The notes: generated by a model not told the origin, from the letters alone. A stretch of DNA of 64,000 nucleotides from Melghirimyces profundicolus (GCF_003054245.1 NZ_QBKR01000009.1:1-64000), one strand, 5' to 3'; shown: positions 8,198 through 17,815, counted from the stretch's first letter. Numbers and translations are program-made.

Positions 8198-8818
8198 TTA
8201 GTTATTTCTTAAAAGGATGGTCTGAATCTGGTTGACCAACAGATTGACGGCCACCTGGTTGTATCCTCCTTCGGGGATGATCAGATCGGCATACCGCTTG
8301 CTGGGCTCGATGAACTGCAGGTGCATCGGGCGGACGACGGTCAGGTATTGCTGAATCACCGAATCCAACGTCCGGCCCCGGTTTTTCATGTCGCGCTCCA
8401 GTCGGCGCAGGATCCGCACGTCGGCGTCGGTGTCCACAAAAACCTTGATGTCCATCCGGTCCCGGAGGCGTTCGTCCTCCAGAATGAGGATCCCTTCCAG
8501 GATGATGACATCCTTCGGCTCCACGGTGACGCTTTTGGGAGCCCGGGTATGTTGACTGTAATCATAGACGGGTTTTTGAATGGGCTCCCGTTTTAACAGT
8601 TTGTCCAGGTGGTCCAGCAGCAGGTCCGTGTCAAAAGCGAGAGGGTGATCGTAATTGGTTTTAATGCGCTCCCCCATCGGCAGATGGGACTGATCCTTGT
8701 AGTAGGCGTCCTGCTCAATCAAAGCCACGGAGTCGGAAAAGCGTTCGCAAATATTGCGGGCGACGGTGGTCTTTCCGGAGCCGCTCCCTCCGGCTACACC
8801 AATGATGATCGGTTTCAT
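8198..8818 (-). CDS. udk: Uridine kinase
   Basis: This 206-aa kinase phosphorylates uridine and cytidine to UMP and CMP in the pyrimidine salvage pathway. The N-terminal Walker A motif reads [14 protein letters not shown], followed by the [10 protein letters not shown] segment and [12 protein letters not shown], which are typical of bacterial Udk. IILEGILIL contains the acidic Walker B region. Length is standard. It stands alone with its own terminator, and the next gene in the same direction (pckA) is separated by a terminator hairpin. Confidence 0.95.
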   Translation of the reverse strand: MKPIIIGVAGGSGSGKTTVARNICERFSDSVALIEQDAYYKDQSHLPMGERIKTNYDHPLAFDTDLLLDHLDKLLKREPIQKPVYDYSQHTRAPKSVTVEPKDVIILEGILILEDERLRDRMDIKVFVDTDADVRILRRLERDMKNRGRTLDSVIQQYLTVVRPMHLQFIEPSKRYADLIIPEGGYNQVAVNLLVNQIQTILLRNN

Positions 8819-9003
8819 CTAGGGTTCCTTCCTTGTCCCTCGATCTTGAAAGCCAAAAATTGATCCGCTTACCACTTCGTGATGATAGCAATTCCAGGTG
8901 CTTTTTTCAAGCAAACGGAACAGAGTGGGACTTTTCGTGCTTTTTGAACCCCGAAAAAGTTGCGGATCGGGTTCATCCGTTCACCTGCCGAATGACAGAA
9001 ATA

Positions 9004-9029
9004 CCCTTCCCTCTGCAAACCGGGAAGGG
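9004..9029. terminator. Terminator hairpin between udk and pckA
   Basis: CCCTTCCC (9004-9011) pairs with GGGAAGGG (9022-9029). It lies just beyond the pckA stop codon and is flanked by a T run on the plus strand and a weaker one on the minus strand. Confidence 0.65.
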
Positions 9030-9052
9030 CACTTCTTTTTTTTCCGCGGGAT

Positions 9053-10633
9053 TCAGTCGTTTCGGGGGCCGGCGTTTCGGATGACATCGCTTACACCGGA
9101 GAAACGTCGGAAATTCTTCCGGAAGCGACGGGCCAACTCCCTTGCTTTCGCGTCGTAAGCTTCGGGGTCTTTCCAGGTGTTTCGGGGGATGAGAACTTCC
9201 GTGGGCACCTCCGGGCAACGGTCGGGAACATGGATCCCGAAAACGGGGTCCGGCGTGAAGCTCGCCTCTTCCAAGGTTCCGTCCAGAGCGGCCCGGACCA
9301 TGGAACGGGTATATCTCAATTCCATCCGTTCCCCTTCCCCGTAAGGACCGCCGGACCAGCCGGTATTCACCATGTAGACGCGGACGTTGTGACGGTGGAT
9401 CTTTTCTCCGAGCATCTCGGCGTAAACCCCTGCCGGACGCGGCAGAAAAGGCGCGCCGAAGCAGGCGGAAAAGGTCGCTTCGGGTTGGGTGATTCCCCGT
9501 TCGGTTCCGGCCAATTTGCTGGTGTAGCCCGACAGGAAGTGGTACATCGCCTGTTCGGGCGTCAGTTTTGCGATCGGTGGCAATACACCGAACGCGTCAG
9601 CGGTCAAGAAGATGATCACCTCGGGATGCTCCCCGATTCCGGGGACTTTGGCCGAAGGGATGTGCTCCACCGGATAGGCGGCTCGGGTGTTTTCGGTAAG
9701 GGAGCTGTCATGGTAGTCCGGACGCCTTTCATCATCCAATACCACGTTCTCCAGTACGGCACCGAAGCGGATGGCGTTCCATATCTGCGGTTCTTTTTCG
9801 GCGGACAGGCCGATGCATTTGGCATAACAGCCGCCTTCGATGTTGAAGATCCCGTTGTCCGACCAGCCGTGTTCGTCGTCACCGATCAAACTTCGCGCCG
9901 GATCGGCGGAAAGGGTGGTTTTGCCGGTCCCGGAGAGCCCGAAGAAGAGAGCCGTGTCTCCCCCGGCACCCATGTTGGCGGAGCAATGCATGGGGAAAAT
10001 CCCTTTTTCCGGGAGCAGGTAATTCATCACACTGAAGACAGACTTCTTCATCTCGCCGGCGTACTGGGTTCCGCCGATCAGGATCACCCGGTGTTTCAGA
10101 CTGATGACAATAAAGGTTTCGGAACGGGTTCCGTCACGTTTCGGATCCGCTTGGAAAGAGGGAGCGCTCACCACGGTGAAACGGGGTTCATGGACGACGG
10201 GTTCCTCCGCCGAGGAACGGATGAACAGCTGTCTGGCGAACAGGTTGTGCCAGGCCAGTTCGTTGATGACCCGGATGGGCAGGCAATATTCCGTATCGGC
10301 TCCGGCAAAGCCGTCAAAAATAAACACATCCCGTTTCCTGAGGTGGTCCCGGACCCGCCGGAACAGACGGTCAAAGTTTTCGGGATCCATGGGACGGTTA
10401 ACGGTTCCCCAGTCAATCTGTTCCCGTATTTCCGGGTCCTCCACCACATATTTATCCTTGGGGGAACGACCGGTAAATTTTCCCGTCGTGGCGCAGAAGG
10501 CGCCGTTGGAAGCAAGATGCCCCTCTCCCCGCTCCAACGCCTTTTCCACCAGTCGGGCGGTGGACAGATTGCGATATACCGTCCCTTCCAGCACAAGGTC
10601 CAAGGAGCATTGGGCGTCAATATGTGTTTTCAT
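9053..10633 (-). CDS. pckA: Phosphoenolpyruvate carboxykinase (ATP)
   Basis: This 526-aa enzyme converts oxaloacetate and ATP to PEP, CO2 and ADP, the first committed step of gluconeogenesis. The kinase-1a motif [16 protein letters not shown] and the following [23 protein letters not shown] are the hallmarks of ATP-type PckA. I place the start at ATG 10633 (MKTHIDAQ) behind AAGGGATGG, which gives the usual family length. A further open stretch upstream, to 10771, lacks a ribosome site. PEP from this enzyme could also feed the PEP mutase encoded nearby, but they are not co-transcribed. Confidence 0.96.
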   Translation of the reverse strand: MKTHIDAQCSLDLVLEGTVYRNLSTARLVEKALERGEGHLASNGAFCATTGKFTGRSPKDKYVVEDPEIREQIDWGTVNRPMDPENFDRLFRRVRDHLRKRDVFIFDGFAGADTEYCLPIRVINELAWHNLFARQLFIRSSAEEPVVHEPRFTVVSAPSFQADPKRDGTRSETFIVISLKHRVILIGGTQYAGEMKKSVFSVMNYLLPEKGIFPMHCSANMGAGGDTALFFGLSGTGKTTLSADPARSLIGDDEHGWSDNGIFNIEGGCYAKCIGLSAEKEPQIWNAIRFGAVLENVVLDDERRPDYHDSSLTENTRAAYPVEHIPSAKVPGIGEHPEVIIFLTADAFGVLPPIAKLTPEQAMYHFLSGYTSKLAGTERGITQPEATFSACFGAPFLPRPAGVYAEMLGEKIHRHNVRVYMVNTGWSGGPYGEGERMELRYTRSMVRAALDGTLEEASFTPDPVFGIHVPDRCPEVPTEVLIPRNTWKDPEAYDAKARELARRFRKNFRRFSGVSDVIRNAGPRND

Positions 10634-10705
10634 CTGTCCATCCCTTTCTTTCTGCCGTACCATATAGTATGAAAAGGAAACTGAATCGCAACGACTGACG
10701 GAAAA

Positions 10706-10734
10706 AGTATAACACATTTCGGTTTTGGTTTGAA
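10706..10734 (-). promoter_or_regulatory. Probable sigmaA promoter of pckA
   Basis: On the minus strand TTCAAA (10729-10734) and TATACT (10706-10711) are separated by 17 bases. The leader to the pckA start is about 70 bases. Confidence 0.55.
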
Positions 10735-10786
10735 TCGGTATGGGATAAAGGACAGAGTAAGCCTTTGGCACTGGGTGGTTGACCCA

Positions 10787-10815
10787 TTGACTTGAAATCG
10801 AATAAGTGTTATCTT
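10787..10815 (+). promoter_or_regulatory. SigmaA promoter of the S1-domain gene
   Basis: TTGACT (10787-10792) and TATCTT (10810-10815) are spaced by 17 bases, with a ribosome site GGGAGTG and ATG 10850 shortly downstream. Confidence 0.7.
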
Positions 10816-10849
10816 CATACAGAATGAATAAGTTTGCGGGAGTGTTTGA

Positions 10850-11215
10850 ATGAGTCAGCTAGCGGAAGGATCCGTCGTGACCGGAGAAGTCGTCGCCATT
10901 AAACCTTTCGGTGCCTTCGTTAAATTGGAATCCGGGGAAACGGGTCTGGTTCACATCTCACAAATTTCCAACAAATTCGTTGAAAAGGTGGAAGACGAAT
11001 TGTCCGTTGGGGATGCGGTAAAGGCGAAGGTGCTTTCCATTGACTCTTCCGGTAAAATTTCTTTGTCGATCAAAGCACTGACCGACGACCGTCCGCGGGG
11101 TGGACGTCGTGGTCGCCGGGGAGCCCCGGACTTTGAGGATATGATGAAGAAGTGGATGAAGAGCAGTGAGGAACGCCTGAGCGCGTTGGCGGCCAAACAA
11201 AAGAAAGGCCGTTGA
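10850..11215 (+). CDS. S1-domain RNA-binding protein (YugI/YabR type)
   Basis: This 121-aa protein has one S1 RNA-binding domain in its first 75 residues: [20 protein letters not shown], then GLVHISQIS and the closing ISLSIKAL. The C-terminal tail is rich in Arg, Gly and Lys. It resembles the Bacillus YabR and YugI proteins, which are thought to contact ribosomes or RNA; the exact role is unclear. A near-consensus sigmaA promoter lies directly upstream and a strong bidirectional terminator follows, so it is a single-gene unit. Confidence 0.88.
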   Translation: MSQLAEGSVVTGEVVAIKPFGAFVKLESGETGLVHISQISNKFVEKVEDELSVGDAVKAKVLSIDSSGKISLSIKALTDDRPRGGRRGRRGAPDFEDMMKKWMKSSEERLSALAAKQKKGR

Positions 11216-11282
11216 GACATAAATATTGCATCGTTGCCCGTCACATCTTCCGGAAGACCCCACGGAAGGTGTTTTTTATGGC

Positions 11283-11318
11283 AAAAAGCCCGCCGGGATC
11301 GCCTCGGCGGGCTTTTTT
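11283..11318. terminator. Bidirectional terminator
   Basis: AAAAAGCCCGCCG (11283-11295) pairs with CGGCGGGCTTTTTT (11305-11318). It serves the S1-domain gene on the plus strand and the kinase gene on the minus strand. Confidence 0.9.
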
Positions 11319-12939
11319 AATCGCTCCGTTCATCGAGGATTTTGACCGCTTCCTCCGAACCCTTGTAAAGCCGGATCTTAACCAATCCTTTCTCCGGAAG
11401 GTCGGATACCTCCACCGGAAAGGTGAGCTCTTTGAATTTCCCCTCTTCACCGGAAGAGACAGGGATGCCGGTGGCGGCGTTTCGTTCCCCGTCCGCGTCG
11501 TAGATCAGCACATCATAATGGAATCCGGAAAAGTCGGTTTCCAGGGTGACTTCGTATCGGCCGTCACCAACGCTTTCGGAATCCACATTTTGAAAGTGGG
11601 GATTGTCGGTTTCGCCCTTATGGCGTTCCCAGTCGTAATCATCGGAGGGAGCCTCATCCCGGTCTTTTTCCCCATCCTCTTCCCCTTCTTCCCGCGAAGG
11701 AGAGTGGGGGGATTGGCTGTTTGTCCGGTCCGGATTCGTTTCCGGCGCCGGCTTGCGATCCTCCTCGTGGTTCTCCGATTCGTTTTCGGGAACCGCCCGG
11801 TCGTCTTTTTCCGTCCGGTTCGAAGGGGGTTTCTCCCGGGCCTGCGCATCCTTCACATTTCCCGCTGAAGGATCTTCGCTTCCGTCAAAAGCCCTTACAC
11901 CCATCAGCATCAACAGGGCCGCTGCCACCGCTGATGTAAGAATCAGCCATTTCTTTTGCCGGTTCCGTCTGTGGACGTTCCTTCTGGAGGCCGTCATCCG
12001 GTTGCTCCGGCTCCCCGTTGTCCCAAAATGCCGTTTCGCTTCGGTTGCCGGATCCGAGAGTTTCCCCTCACCGTAATTCCGGGTGGGGCGACGGTTCGTC
12101 TCCCTGTTTCCGGTGGGAGCAGCGTGAAGGTTTCGGAGTGCGTTTCCCAATTCCCTGGCGGAACCGAACCTCTTTTCAGGCATTTTTTCCATCGCGCGAG
12201 AGAGGATTCGGCACAATTCTTCCGGAACGTCGGGTGAGAAGGTACGGGGATCGGGGACGGGTTCCTGCAGGTGCTTCAAGGCGATGGCAACCGCCTCCTC
12301 CCCGTCGAAGGGAAGCCGTCCGGTCACCATCTCAAAAAGAACCACTCCCAGAGAATATAGGTCGGAAGGATAACCGGCCCCTTCTCCCCTTGCCTGTTCG
12401 GGGGAGAAATAGTGAACGGATCCCATGACATACCCGGTTTTGGTGATGGTCGAGGACCGGGTGGATCGGGAGATGCCGAAGTCCGTCAGCTTGAAATGGC
12501 CTCCGGGGGTGCTCATGATATTGTGAGGTTTGATGTCCCGGTGGACAATCCCGTTTTCATGGGCGTGGGCCAGCCCGTCACAAATTTGCGAGGCGATGGC
12601 AACCGCCTCTCCGGGAGGGATCCGGCCCCGGTCCCGGATCAGCTCCATCAGAGTGGGACCTTCGATATATTCCATCACCATGTAATAAGTGTGGCCTTCA
12701 CTGCCCGCGTCATACACATTGACCACATTGGGGTGGGACAGGCTGCCGGCAGCCCGGGCTTCCCGGTGGAAACGTCGGATAAATGCCTCGTCGTGGCTGA
12801 GGGACTCGTTCATCACTTTCACGGCGACATGGCGGCCCAAGGCCGTGTCGTTCGCTTTGTAGACGACGGCCATCCCGCCGCCGCCCACACGCTCGATGAT
12901 CTGATACCGGCCGCCCAACCGCTTTCCTAGCACCTTCAT
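11317..12939 (-). CDS. Membrane-anchored Ser/Thr protein kinase (PrkC-like, no PASTA)
   Basis: This 540-aa Hanks-type kinase has its catalytic domain at residues about 10-270: glycine loop GGGGMAVVYKA, VAVKVM lysine, HRDIKPHNIM catalytic loop, DFG in KLTDFGISRS, and SVHYFSPEQARG. A basic juxtamembrane stretch precedes one transmembrane segment (WLILTSAVAAALLMLMGV, about residue 345). Outside follows a very acidic, Pro/Glu-rich linker of about 90 residues and a small C-terminal domain of about 100 residues. PrkC-type kinases usually carry PASTA repeats that sense muropeptides. None is visible here, so the external ligand must differ. Confidence 0.88.
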   Translation of the reverse strand: MKVLGKRLGGRYQIIERVGGGGMAVVYKANDTALGRHVAVKVMNESLSHDEAFIRRFHREARAAGSLSHPNVVNVYDAGSEGHTYYMVMEYIEGPTLMELIRDRGRIPPGEAVAIASQICDGLAHAHENGIVHRDIKPHNIMSTPGGHFKLTDFGISRSTRSSTITKTGYVMGSVHYFSPEQARGEGAGYPSDLYSLGVVLFEMVTGRLPFDGEEAVAIALKHLQEPVPDPRTFSPDVPEELCRILSRAMEKMPEKRFGSARELGNALRNLHAAPTGNRETNRRPTRNYGEGKLSDPATEAKRHFGTTGSRSNRMTASRRNVHRRNRQKKWLILTSAVAAALLMLMGVRAFDGSEDPSAGNVKDAQAREKPPSNRTEKDDRAVPENESENHEEDRKPAPETNPDRTNSQSPHSPSREEGEEDGEKDRDEAPSDDYDWERHKGETDNPHFQNVDSESVGDGRYEVTLETDFSGFHYDVLIYDADGERNAATGIPVSSGEEGKFKELTFPVEVSDLPEKGLVKIRLYKGSEEAVKILDERSD

Positions 12940-13065
12940 CCACCTTTCTCTGGTTAAAGCGATCCATGACCGGCCAAAAGGGCGGCCACAGGCTCGTTAA
13001 TGATTCTATCACGACCGTAATGTTATAAAAATAATATTTGACAAAAAAGTGTTTCATCTTGCAGC

Positions 13066-13106
13066 AAAAAAACCGGAGGCGGAGGATGATCCTATCCGCC
13101 CGGTTT
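13066..13106 (-). terminator. Terminator overlapping the end of mnmM
   Basis: AAACCGG (13070-13076) pairs with CCGGTTT (13100-13106) and inner GGCGGA with TCCGCC. On the minus strand a T run follows. The mnmM stop codon lies in the loop. Confidence 0.7.
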
Positions 13107-13667
13107 GAATACGGCGATCAGGGAAGGGGCGTGGCGGCGGTTCAGAAAGCGGTATTGGACGGCCCGGTAAGCTCGGGGGTCCAATTCATGGATGTAACGG
13201 AGGACTCTGTCGGCTTCTTCCGCCCCGCCGGGATGACGGGTGTAGAGAACGGCGGTGAGTATGCCGCCGGGAGAAAGCCATTCCAGCGCCTGGGAGAGGG
13301 CGGGGAGGGTGGTGGCGGGACGGGTGATGACAGTGGGATCTCCCTTGGGAAGATACCCCAGGTTGAACATGACGGCCGATACCTTCCCCTTCCACTCGGG
13401 GGGAAGATATTCTTTCATCCGGTGGTGTCCCTGATGATGAAGAGTGACCCGGTGGGCCACCCCGTTGTCCCGAAGCCGGGCTTCGGCCCGTTCCAACGCT
13501 TCCCGTTGGATATCGAAACCGTGGACCTTTCCTCCGGCCCCCACGCTCCGGGCGAGAAACAGGGTGTCGTGTCCGTTGCCCACCGTGGCGTCCACGGCCC
13601 ATCCTCCAGGTGGCAACACCCCTTTGACCAGTTGATGGGCAAAGGGGAGAGTGGCCGGCAAACTCAT
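13092..13667 (-). CDS. mnmM: tRNA (mnm5s2U34)-methyltransferase / YtqB-family SAM methyltransferase
   Basis: This 191-aa class I methyltransferase matches the YtqB family, shown in Bacillus to methylate the wobble uridine of certain tRNAs (MnmM). The SAM-binding motif I reads AVDATVGNGHDTLFLA, and VSAVMFNLGYLPKGD is the family-typical post-motif IV region. The start at 13667 overlaps the ytqA stop codon by an ATGA junction, so the two are translationally coupled, as in Bacillus ytqAB. The frame extends further upstream inside ytqA but has no ribosome site there. Confidence 0.9.
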   Translation of the reverse strand: MSLPATLPFAHQLVKGVLPPGGWAVDATVGNGHDTLFLARSVGAGGKVHGFDIQREALERAEARLRDNGVAHRVTLHHQGHHRMKEYLPPEWKGKVSAVMFNLGYLPKGDPTVITRPATTLPALSQALEWLSPGGILTAVLYTRHPGGAEEADRVLRYIHELDPRAYRAVQYRFLNRRHAPSLIAVFKPGG

Positions 13668-14671
13668 CGACCGGCTCCCTGTTCCCGGCGGGGGAGAGGA
13701 GTGGGGCGGGAGGGGGACCATTTTTTTCCTTGCCAGGAACTGCGCTGTTTCAGTTCGTCGTCGATGGCGTTGAGGGTCTCCCACTTCTTGGTGCTCCACA
13801 AGGGGCCGATCATCAAATCGGGGGGGCCGTCCCCGGTCACCCGGTGGATCACCATGTCAGGGGGGAGCGTTTCCAGGGTGTCGGCCACAAGCCGGACATA
13901 GGTCTTCTTGTCCAGGAACTGAAGAAGCCCCTCCTTGTATTGTTTGACCATCGGTGTTTTTTTCAGCAGATGAAGAGAATGAATTTTGAGTCCCTGGATA
14001 TCCATGGCGGCACAGGCTCTGGCGGTTTCCAACATCATCTCCTCGGTTTCCTGGGGAAGACCGAAGATGATGTGGGCGCAGGTGCGAATGCCGTGACGGC
14101 GAAGTTTGGCCACGCCGTCCAGGAAGCAGGCGTAGTCGTGCCCCCGGTTGATCAGGTCCGAGGTGGTGTCATGGACGGTTTGAAGGCCCAGTTCGACCCA
14201 TAGATAGGTCCGCTCGTTCAATTCGGCTAAGAGCTCCACCACGTCGTCGGGCAAGCAATCCGGCCGGGTGGCAATGGACAGGCCGACTACGCCGGGCTGC
14301 TCCAGAACCGTCTCGTACATGGGGCGCAACACCTCAACGGGAGCGTAGGTGTTGCTGAAAGCTTGGAAATAGCCGATGTATTTGGCTTTGGGCCATTTTT
14401 GATGCATCCGGTTCCGAACCGTGTTGAATTGCCGGACGAGGTCTTGGCGCCGATCGCCGGCAAAATCACCGGAACCGCGGGGGCTGCAGAAGGTGCAGCC
14501 CCCGGCGGCCACCGTTCCGTCCCGGTTGGGGCAGGTGAAACCGCCGTCCAAGGGGATTTTGAACACTTTCTCCCCGAAGTGACTGCGCAGGTGGTGGTTC
14601 CACGTATGATATCGTTTGTCTCCCCAAAAAAGAGGGACCGGTTCCATCGGTTGGGTGTTCAGGTCGGGCAT
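13664..14671 (-). CDS. ytqA: Radical SAM protein YtqA (TIGR01212 family)
   Basis: This 335-aa radical SAM protein carries the family-specific cluster motif in GGFTCPNRDGTVAAGGCTFCS, with three cysteines in a longer spacing than the usual CX3CX2C. Other family segments are YFQAFSNTYAP and VVGLSIATRPDCLPD. The substrate of YtqA is not established; coupling to mnmM by a 4-base overlap suggests a tRNA-modification role. Length matches the family. The ribosome site is AAAGGA upstream of ATG 14671. Confidence 0.9.
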   Translation of the reverse strand: MPDLNTQPMEPVPLFWGDKRYHTWNHHLRSHFGEKVFKIPLDGGFTCPNRDGTVAAGGCTFCSPRGSGDFAGDRRQDLVRQFNTVRNRMHQKWPKAKYIGYFQAFSNTYAPVEVLRPMYETVLEQPGVVGLSIATRPDCLPDDVVELLAELNERTYLWVELGLQTVHDTTSDLINRGHDYACFLDGVAKLRRHGIRTCAHIIFGLPQETEEMMLETARACAAMDIQGLKIHSLHLLKKTPMVKQYKEGLLQFLDKKTYVRLVADTLETLPPDMVIHRVTGDGPPDLMIGPLWSTKKWETLNAIDDELKQRSSWQGKKWSPSRPTPLPRREQGAGR

Positions 14672-14822
14672 GAGACATCCGTCCTTTAAAGAGCAGAATC
14701 AATCTCCATTATACCTGGATAGGGTTCAAATCCAAAGTTTGATTCTCGGCGGAATTGGGAAATCCTTTATCAGAACCGGGCAACGTGGACTCCGAGAACC
14801 GAAAACGGAAAGGAGAATCCCC

Positions 14823-15254
14823 GTGAATCAAGATATTCAACCCCTGATCGACGGATTAAATGAAGATTTGGCCTGCGAATACGCGGCGGTGATCACTTAC
14901 ACTTACAACGCCGCCATGGTGTCCGGGCTGGCCCGGCCGATTCTGAAGGAGTTTTTTGAAAGAGAAGCGCAGGATGAGATCAAACACGCCAGCTACCTTT
15001 CGGAAAAAATTGCCGCGCTTGGAGGGACGCCGGTGGTGCAGCCGGCCGAGGTGAAGCAGGCAAAAGAAGTCCGGGAAATGCTTGAAAACTCCATCGCGGA
15101 TGAAGAAGCCACCATCCAACGATACCTGGAACGGATTCAACAGGCGGAAAAAGCGGGCCAATACGGCCTGAAGATCGAACTCGAAGATATGATGGCCGAC
15201 GAGTCCAACCATAAAGAAGAATTGCAACGTCTGCTGAATGATCCCCGTCTGTAA
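14823..15254 (+). CDS. Ferritin-like / bacterioferritin-type di-iron protein
   Basis: This 143-aa protein starts with GTG 14823 behind AAAGGAG. It is a four-helix bundle of the ferritin-like superfamily. Probable di-iron ligands are the glutamate in LACEYAAV, the E and H in REAQDEIKHA, the glutamate in IADEEATI, and the E and H in MMADESNHKEEL. Such proteins store or detoxify iron or protect DNA under oxidative stress; which one applies cannot be told. It is a single-gene unit ending in a strong terminator. Confidence 0.82.
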   Translation: MNQDIQPLIDGLNEDLACEYAAVITYTYNAAMVSGLARPILKEFFEREAQDEIKHASYLSEKIAALGGTPVVQPAEVKQAKEVREMLENSIADEEATIQRYLERIQQAEKAGQYGLKIELEDMMADESNHKEELQRLLNDPRL

Positions 15255-15265
15255 GGGGAAACGTA

Positions 15266-15296
15266 AAAAAACCGCGACCGAAGGGTTGCGGTTTTT
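15266..15296 (+). terminator. Terminator after the ferritin-like gene
   Basis: AACCGCGACC (15270-15279) pairs with GGTTGCGGTT (15284-15293) around a GAAG tetraloop, followed by TTTTTT. Confidence 0.9.
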
Positions 15297-15384
15297 TGTG
15301 GTTCCGGATGACTCCTTGCTCCCTTCAGTGCCGGTTCATCGGAAGAGGGTCATGGCTGTTCCACCGCTGTTTCAATATCTGTAC

Positions 15385-15411
15385 TTGTCAACTGTGCATA
15401 TCTGTTATAAT
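15385..15411 (+). promoter_or_regulatory. Extended -10 promoter of the pdh operon
   Basis: TATAAT (15406-15411) is preceded by TG one base away (an extended -10), with TTGTCA at 15385-15390 (15-base spacer). It would give a leader of about 300 bases before pdhA. Confidence 0.6.
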
Positions 15412-15719
15412 ACGCAAAATACAGTTATATCAATGGAAGGATCGATTTTCTGTCAGTGTTGACGGTGCCGGATGTGAGGTGTATCATGCAATTGTAATGG
15501 GGAAAAGTGAATCCGGTTGCATATCCATACGCTGTCTGTGGGAGAAGTTTCCGACACGGAGGTGTCGGGTATTTGTGTGATTGGAAGATTCTGTGGACGT
15601 CGAGTCTTTTTCAAGGAATTGGAATTGATCGGGTGGTTCTAACGCAATCTATGGGATGAACTGCCTGAAACGATGTTCCTTATTTTCGGGTCGAACCCAA
15701 ACAAGCGAGGTGTATCATC
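15412..15719 (+). other. Long 5' leader of pdhA
   Basis: No gene is visible in this stretch. It holds a perfect hairpin, CCGACAC (15551-15557) with GTGTCGG (15562-15568) around a GGAG loop. GAGGTG before the GTG start of pdhA is the ribosome site. The leader length suggests post-initiation control, but no known riboswitch was recognised. Confidence 0.45.
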
Positions 15720-16805
15720 GTGCCGAAAGTGATGGAATTGAAGCAGGAGGCGGAGATGTTCCAAATCCTGAATGAAAACGGCGAGATCGTGGAAGGTCAG
15801 AGGGCTCCGGACCTCAGCGACGATGAGCTGAAAGACATATACCGCTGGATGCTCCGGATTCGGACGTTCGACGGCCGGGCCATCAAGCTGAACCGCCAGG
15901 GTCGCCTCGGTTTCTACGCTCCGATGGCGGGACAGGAAGCCTGTCAAATTGCATCCATGGCCGCTCTGAAGCGTTCCGACTGGCTCTTCCCCAGTTACCG
16001 GGATCTCGGGACCGCGATGTTTCACGGTCTCCCGATGGAGATGGGTTTCCTGTACTCCCGCGGGATGAAGAACGGCATGAAAATCCCGGATGACGTGAAC
16101 ATGTTTCCTCCCCAGATCATTATCGCGGGGCACGTCCCCCATGCCGCCGGTGCCGGGTGGGCGTTCCGGTTGCGTGAGGAAGATCATGTGGCCATTGCCT
16201 TCTTCGGGGACGGCGCCACTTCCGAAGGGGACTTCCACGAAGGCCTCAACTTCGCCGGGGTCTATGACGCAAACGCGATCTTCTTCTGCCAGAACAACCA
16301 ATATGCCATCAGCGTGCCCCTGTCCAAACAGACGCGTTCCGAAACCATCGCCCAGAAAGCTGTCGCTTATGGCATCCACGGGATCCAGGTGGACGGAAAC
16401 GATGCTCTTGCCGTCTACCAGGCCACCAAGGAAGCCGCCGACCGGGCCCGCCGAGGGGAAGGCCCGACCCTGATCGAAGGCGTCACTTACCGCTTGGGCC
16501 CCCACACCATGGCCGGTGACGACCCGGGCCGCTACCGGACCAAGGAAGAGGAAGAGAACTGGGCTTCCAAGAAGGATCCCCTCAAGCGTTTCCGCAAGTA
16601 CCTGGAGTCCAAAAACCTCTGGTCCGACGAGGAAGAAGAGAAGACGAAAGAAGAAGTGCTGGAAGAAATGAATGAAGCGATCAAGAAGGTCGAAAAGATG
16701 CCCAAAGGCACCGTCGCCGAATTGATCGAAGATGTTTACACCGAAACTCCGGCCCTTCTCAAAAAACAAAAAGAAGAATACCTCTCCTGGAAGGAGGGCA
16801 AATAA
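15720..16805 (+). CDS. pdhA: Pyruvate dehydrogenase E1 alpha subunit
   Basis: This 361-aa subunit forms with PdhB the ThDP-dependent E1 that decarboxylates pyruvate and acetylates the E2 lipoyl group. Typical segments are INRQGRLGFYAP-like LNRQGRLGFYAPMAGQEA and the ThDP motif AIAFFGDGATSEGDFHEGLNFA. The phosphorylation-loop-like YRLGPHTMAGDDPGRYR is also present. The C-terminal 80 residues are rich in Glu and Lys. The start is GTG 15720; a second in-frame start, ATG at residue 5, is close. First gene of a four-gene operon. Confidence 0.96.
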   Translation: MPKVMELKQEAEMFQILNENGEIVEGQRAPDLSDDELKDIYRWMLRIRTFDGRAIKLNRQGRLGFYAPMAGQEACQIASMAALKRSDWLFPSYRDLGTAMFHGLPMEMGFLYSRGMKNGMKIPDDVNMFPPQIIIAGHVPHAAGAGWAFRLREEDHVAIAFFGDGATSEGDFHEGLNFAGVYDANAIFFCQNNQYAISVPLSKQTRSETIAQKAVAYGIHGIQVDGNDALAVYQATKEAADRARRGEGPTLIEGVTYRLGPHTMAGDDPGRYRTKEEEENWASKKDPLKRFRKYLESKNLWSDEEEEKTKEEVLEEMNEAIKKVEKMPKGTVAELIEDVYTETPALLKKQKEEYLSWKEGK

Positions 16806-16808
16806 TCC

Positions 16809-17789
16809 ATGACCACCATGACTTTGATCAATGCCATTAACAATGCGTTGCGCGTGGAGATGGAGCGGGACGAAAACGTGATGGTGTTGGGTGAGGACGT
16901 CGGAGTCAACGGCGGTGTGTTCCGCGCTACCGCCGACCTCTACCAAACCTTTGGTGAAAAGCGGTCTGTCGACACTCCGCTGGCCGAATCGGCCATCATC
17001 GGAACCGCGATCGGGCTGGCTTCCCAAGGGTTCCGTCCGGTTCCGGAAATCCAGTTCGCCGGTTTCGTTTACGAATGTATGGACCAGATTTCCACCCAGG
17101 CGGCCCGTCTTCGCATGCGTTCCGGCGGACGTTTCAACGTGCCGATCACCATCCGGATCCCCTACGGCGGTGGAGTCAAAACCCCCGAGATGCATTCCGA
17201 CAGCCTGGAAGCGCTCTTCCTCCACAGTCCCGGGGTCAAAGTGGTGGTTCCCAGCAACCCTTATGATGCCAAAGGACTGTTGATTTCCGCCATCCGTGAC
17301 GACGATCCGGTCATCTTCTACGAACCGATGAAGCTGTACCGCTCCGTCAAGGCCGATGTGCCGGAAGGCGACTACACCGTGCCGCTGGGCAAAGCCAACG
17401 TGGTGAAAGAAGGCACCGACGTGACGGTGATCGCTTACGGCGCCATGGTCCCCCTGGCGGAAAAAGCAGCCGCCCAGGCGGAAAAAGAGCGCGACGTCAA
17501 CGTGGAAGTGATCGACCTCCGGACCATCTCTCCCTTCGATCTGGAGACGATCGTCCAATCCGTCGAGAAGACCAACCGGGCCGTCATCGTTCACGAAGCG
17601 GCCCAGACCGGCGGTGTCGGCGCCGAACTGGCGGCCCGCATCAACGAAGAAGCGATTCTGTCGCTGGAATCCCCGGTGGTGCGCGTGACCGGGTTTGACA
17701 CGCCTTACCCGTTAACCGCCATTGAAGACGAATGGCTTCCGTCTGTGGAACGGGTGTGCGCCGGCATCTACAAAACCTTGGACTTTTAA
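16809..17789 (+). CDS. pdhB: Pyruvate dehydrogenase E1 beta subunit
   Basis: This 326-aa subunit is the transketolase-like partner of PdhA. Recognisable segments are VLGEDVGVNGGVFRAT near residue 27, VDTPLAESAIIGTAIGLA, and the C-terminal IVHEAAQTGGVGAEL. The E1 beta chain completes the ThDP site and docks onto E2. It starts three bases after the pdhA stop codon, so the E1 chains are made together. Length is the usual 325 residues. Confidence 0.97.
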   Translation: MTTMTLINAINNALRVEMERDENVMVLGEDVGVNGGVFRATADLYQTFGEKRSVDTPLAESAIIGTAIGLASQGFRPVPEIQFAGFVYECMDQISTQAARLRMRSGGRFNVPITIRIPYGGGVKTPEMHSDSLEALFLHSPGVKVVVPSNPYDAKGLLISAIRDDDPVIFYEPMKLYRSVKADVPEGDYTVPLGKANVVKEGTDVTVIAYGAMVPLAEKAAAQAEKERDVNVEVIDLRTISPFDLETIVQSVEKTNRAVIVHEAAQTGGVGAELAARINEEAILSLESPVVRVTGFDTPYPLTAIEDEWLPSVERVCAGIYKTLDF

Positions 17790-17815
17790 TTTGATCCGGA
17801 AAGGAGGGAACAGGA

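Noticed and set aside
15639-17594. A 651-codon minus-strand frame
   Set aside because: It is antisense to pdhA and pdhB, which are unmistakable. It results from high GC codon bias.
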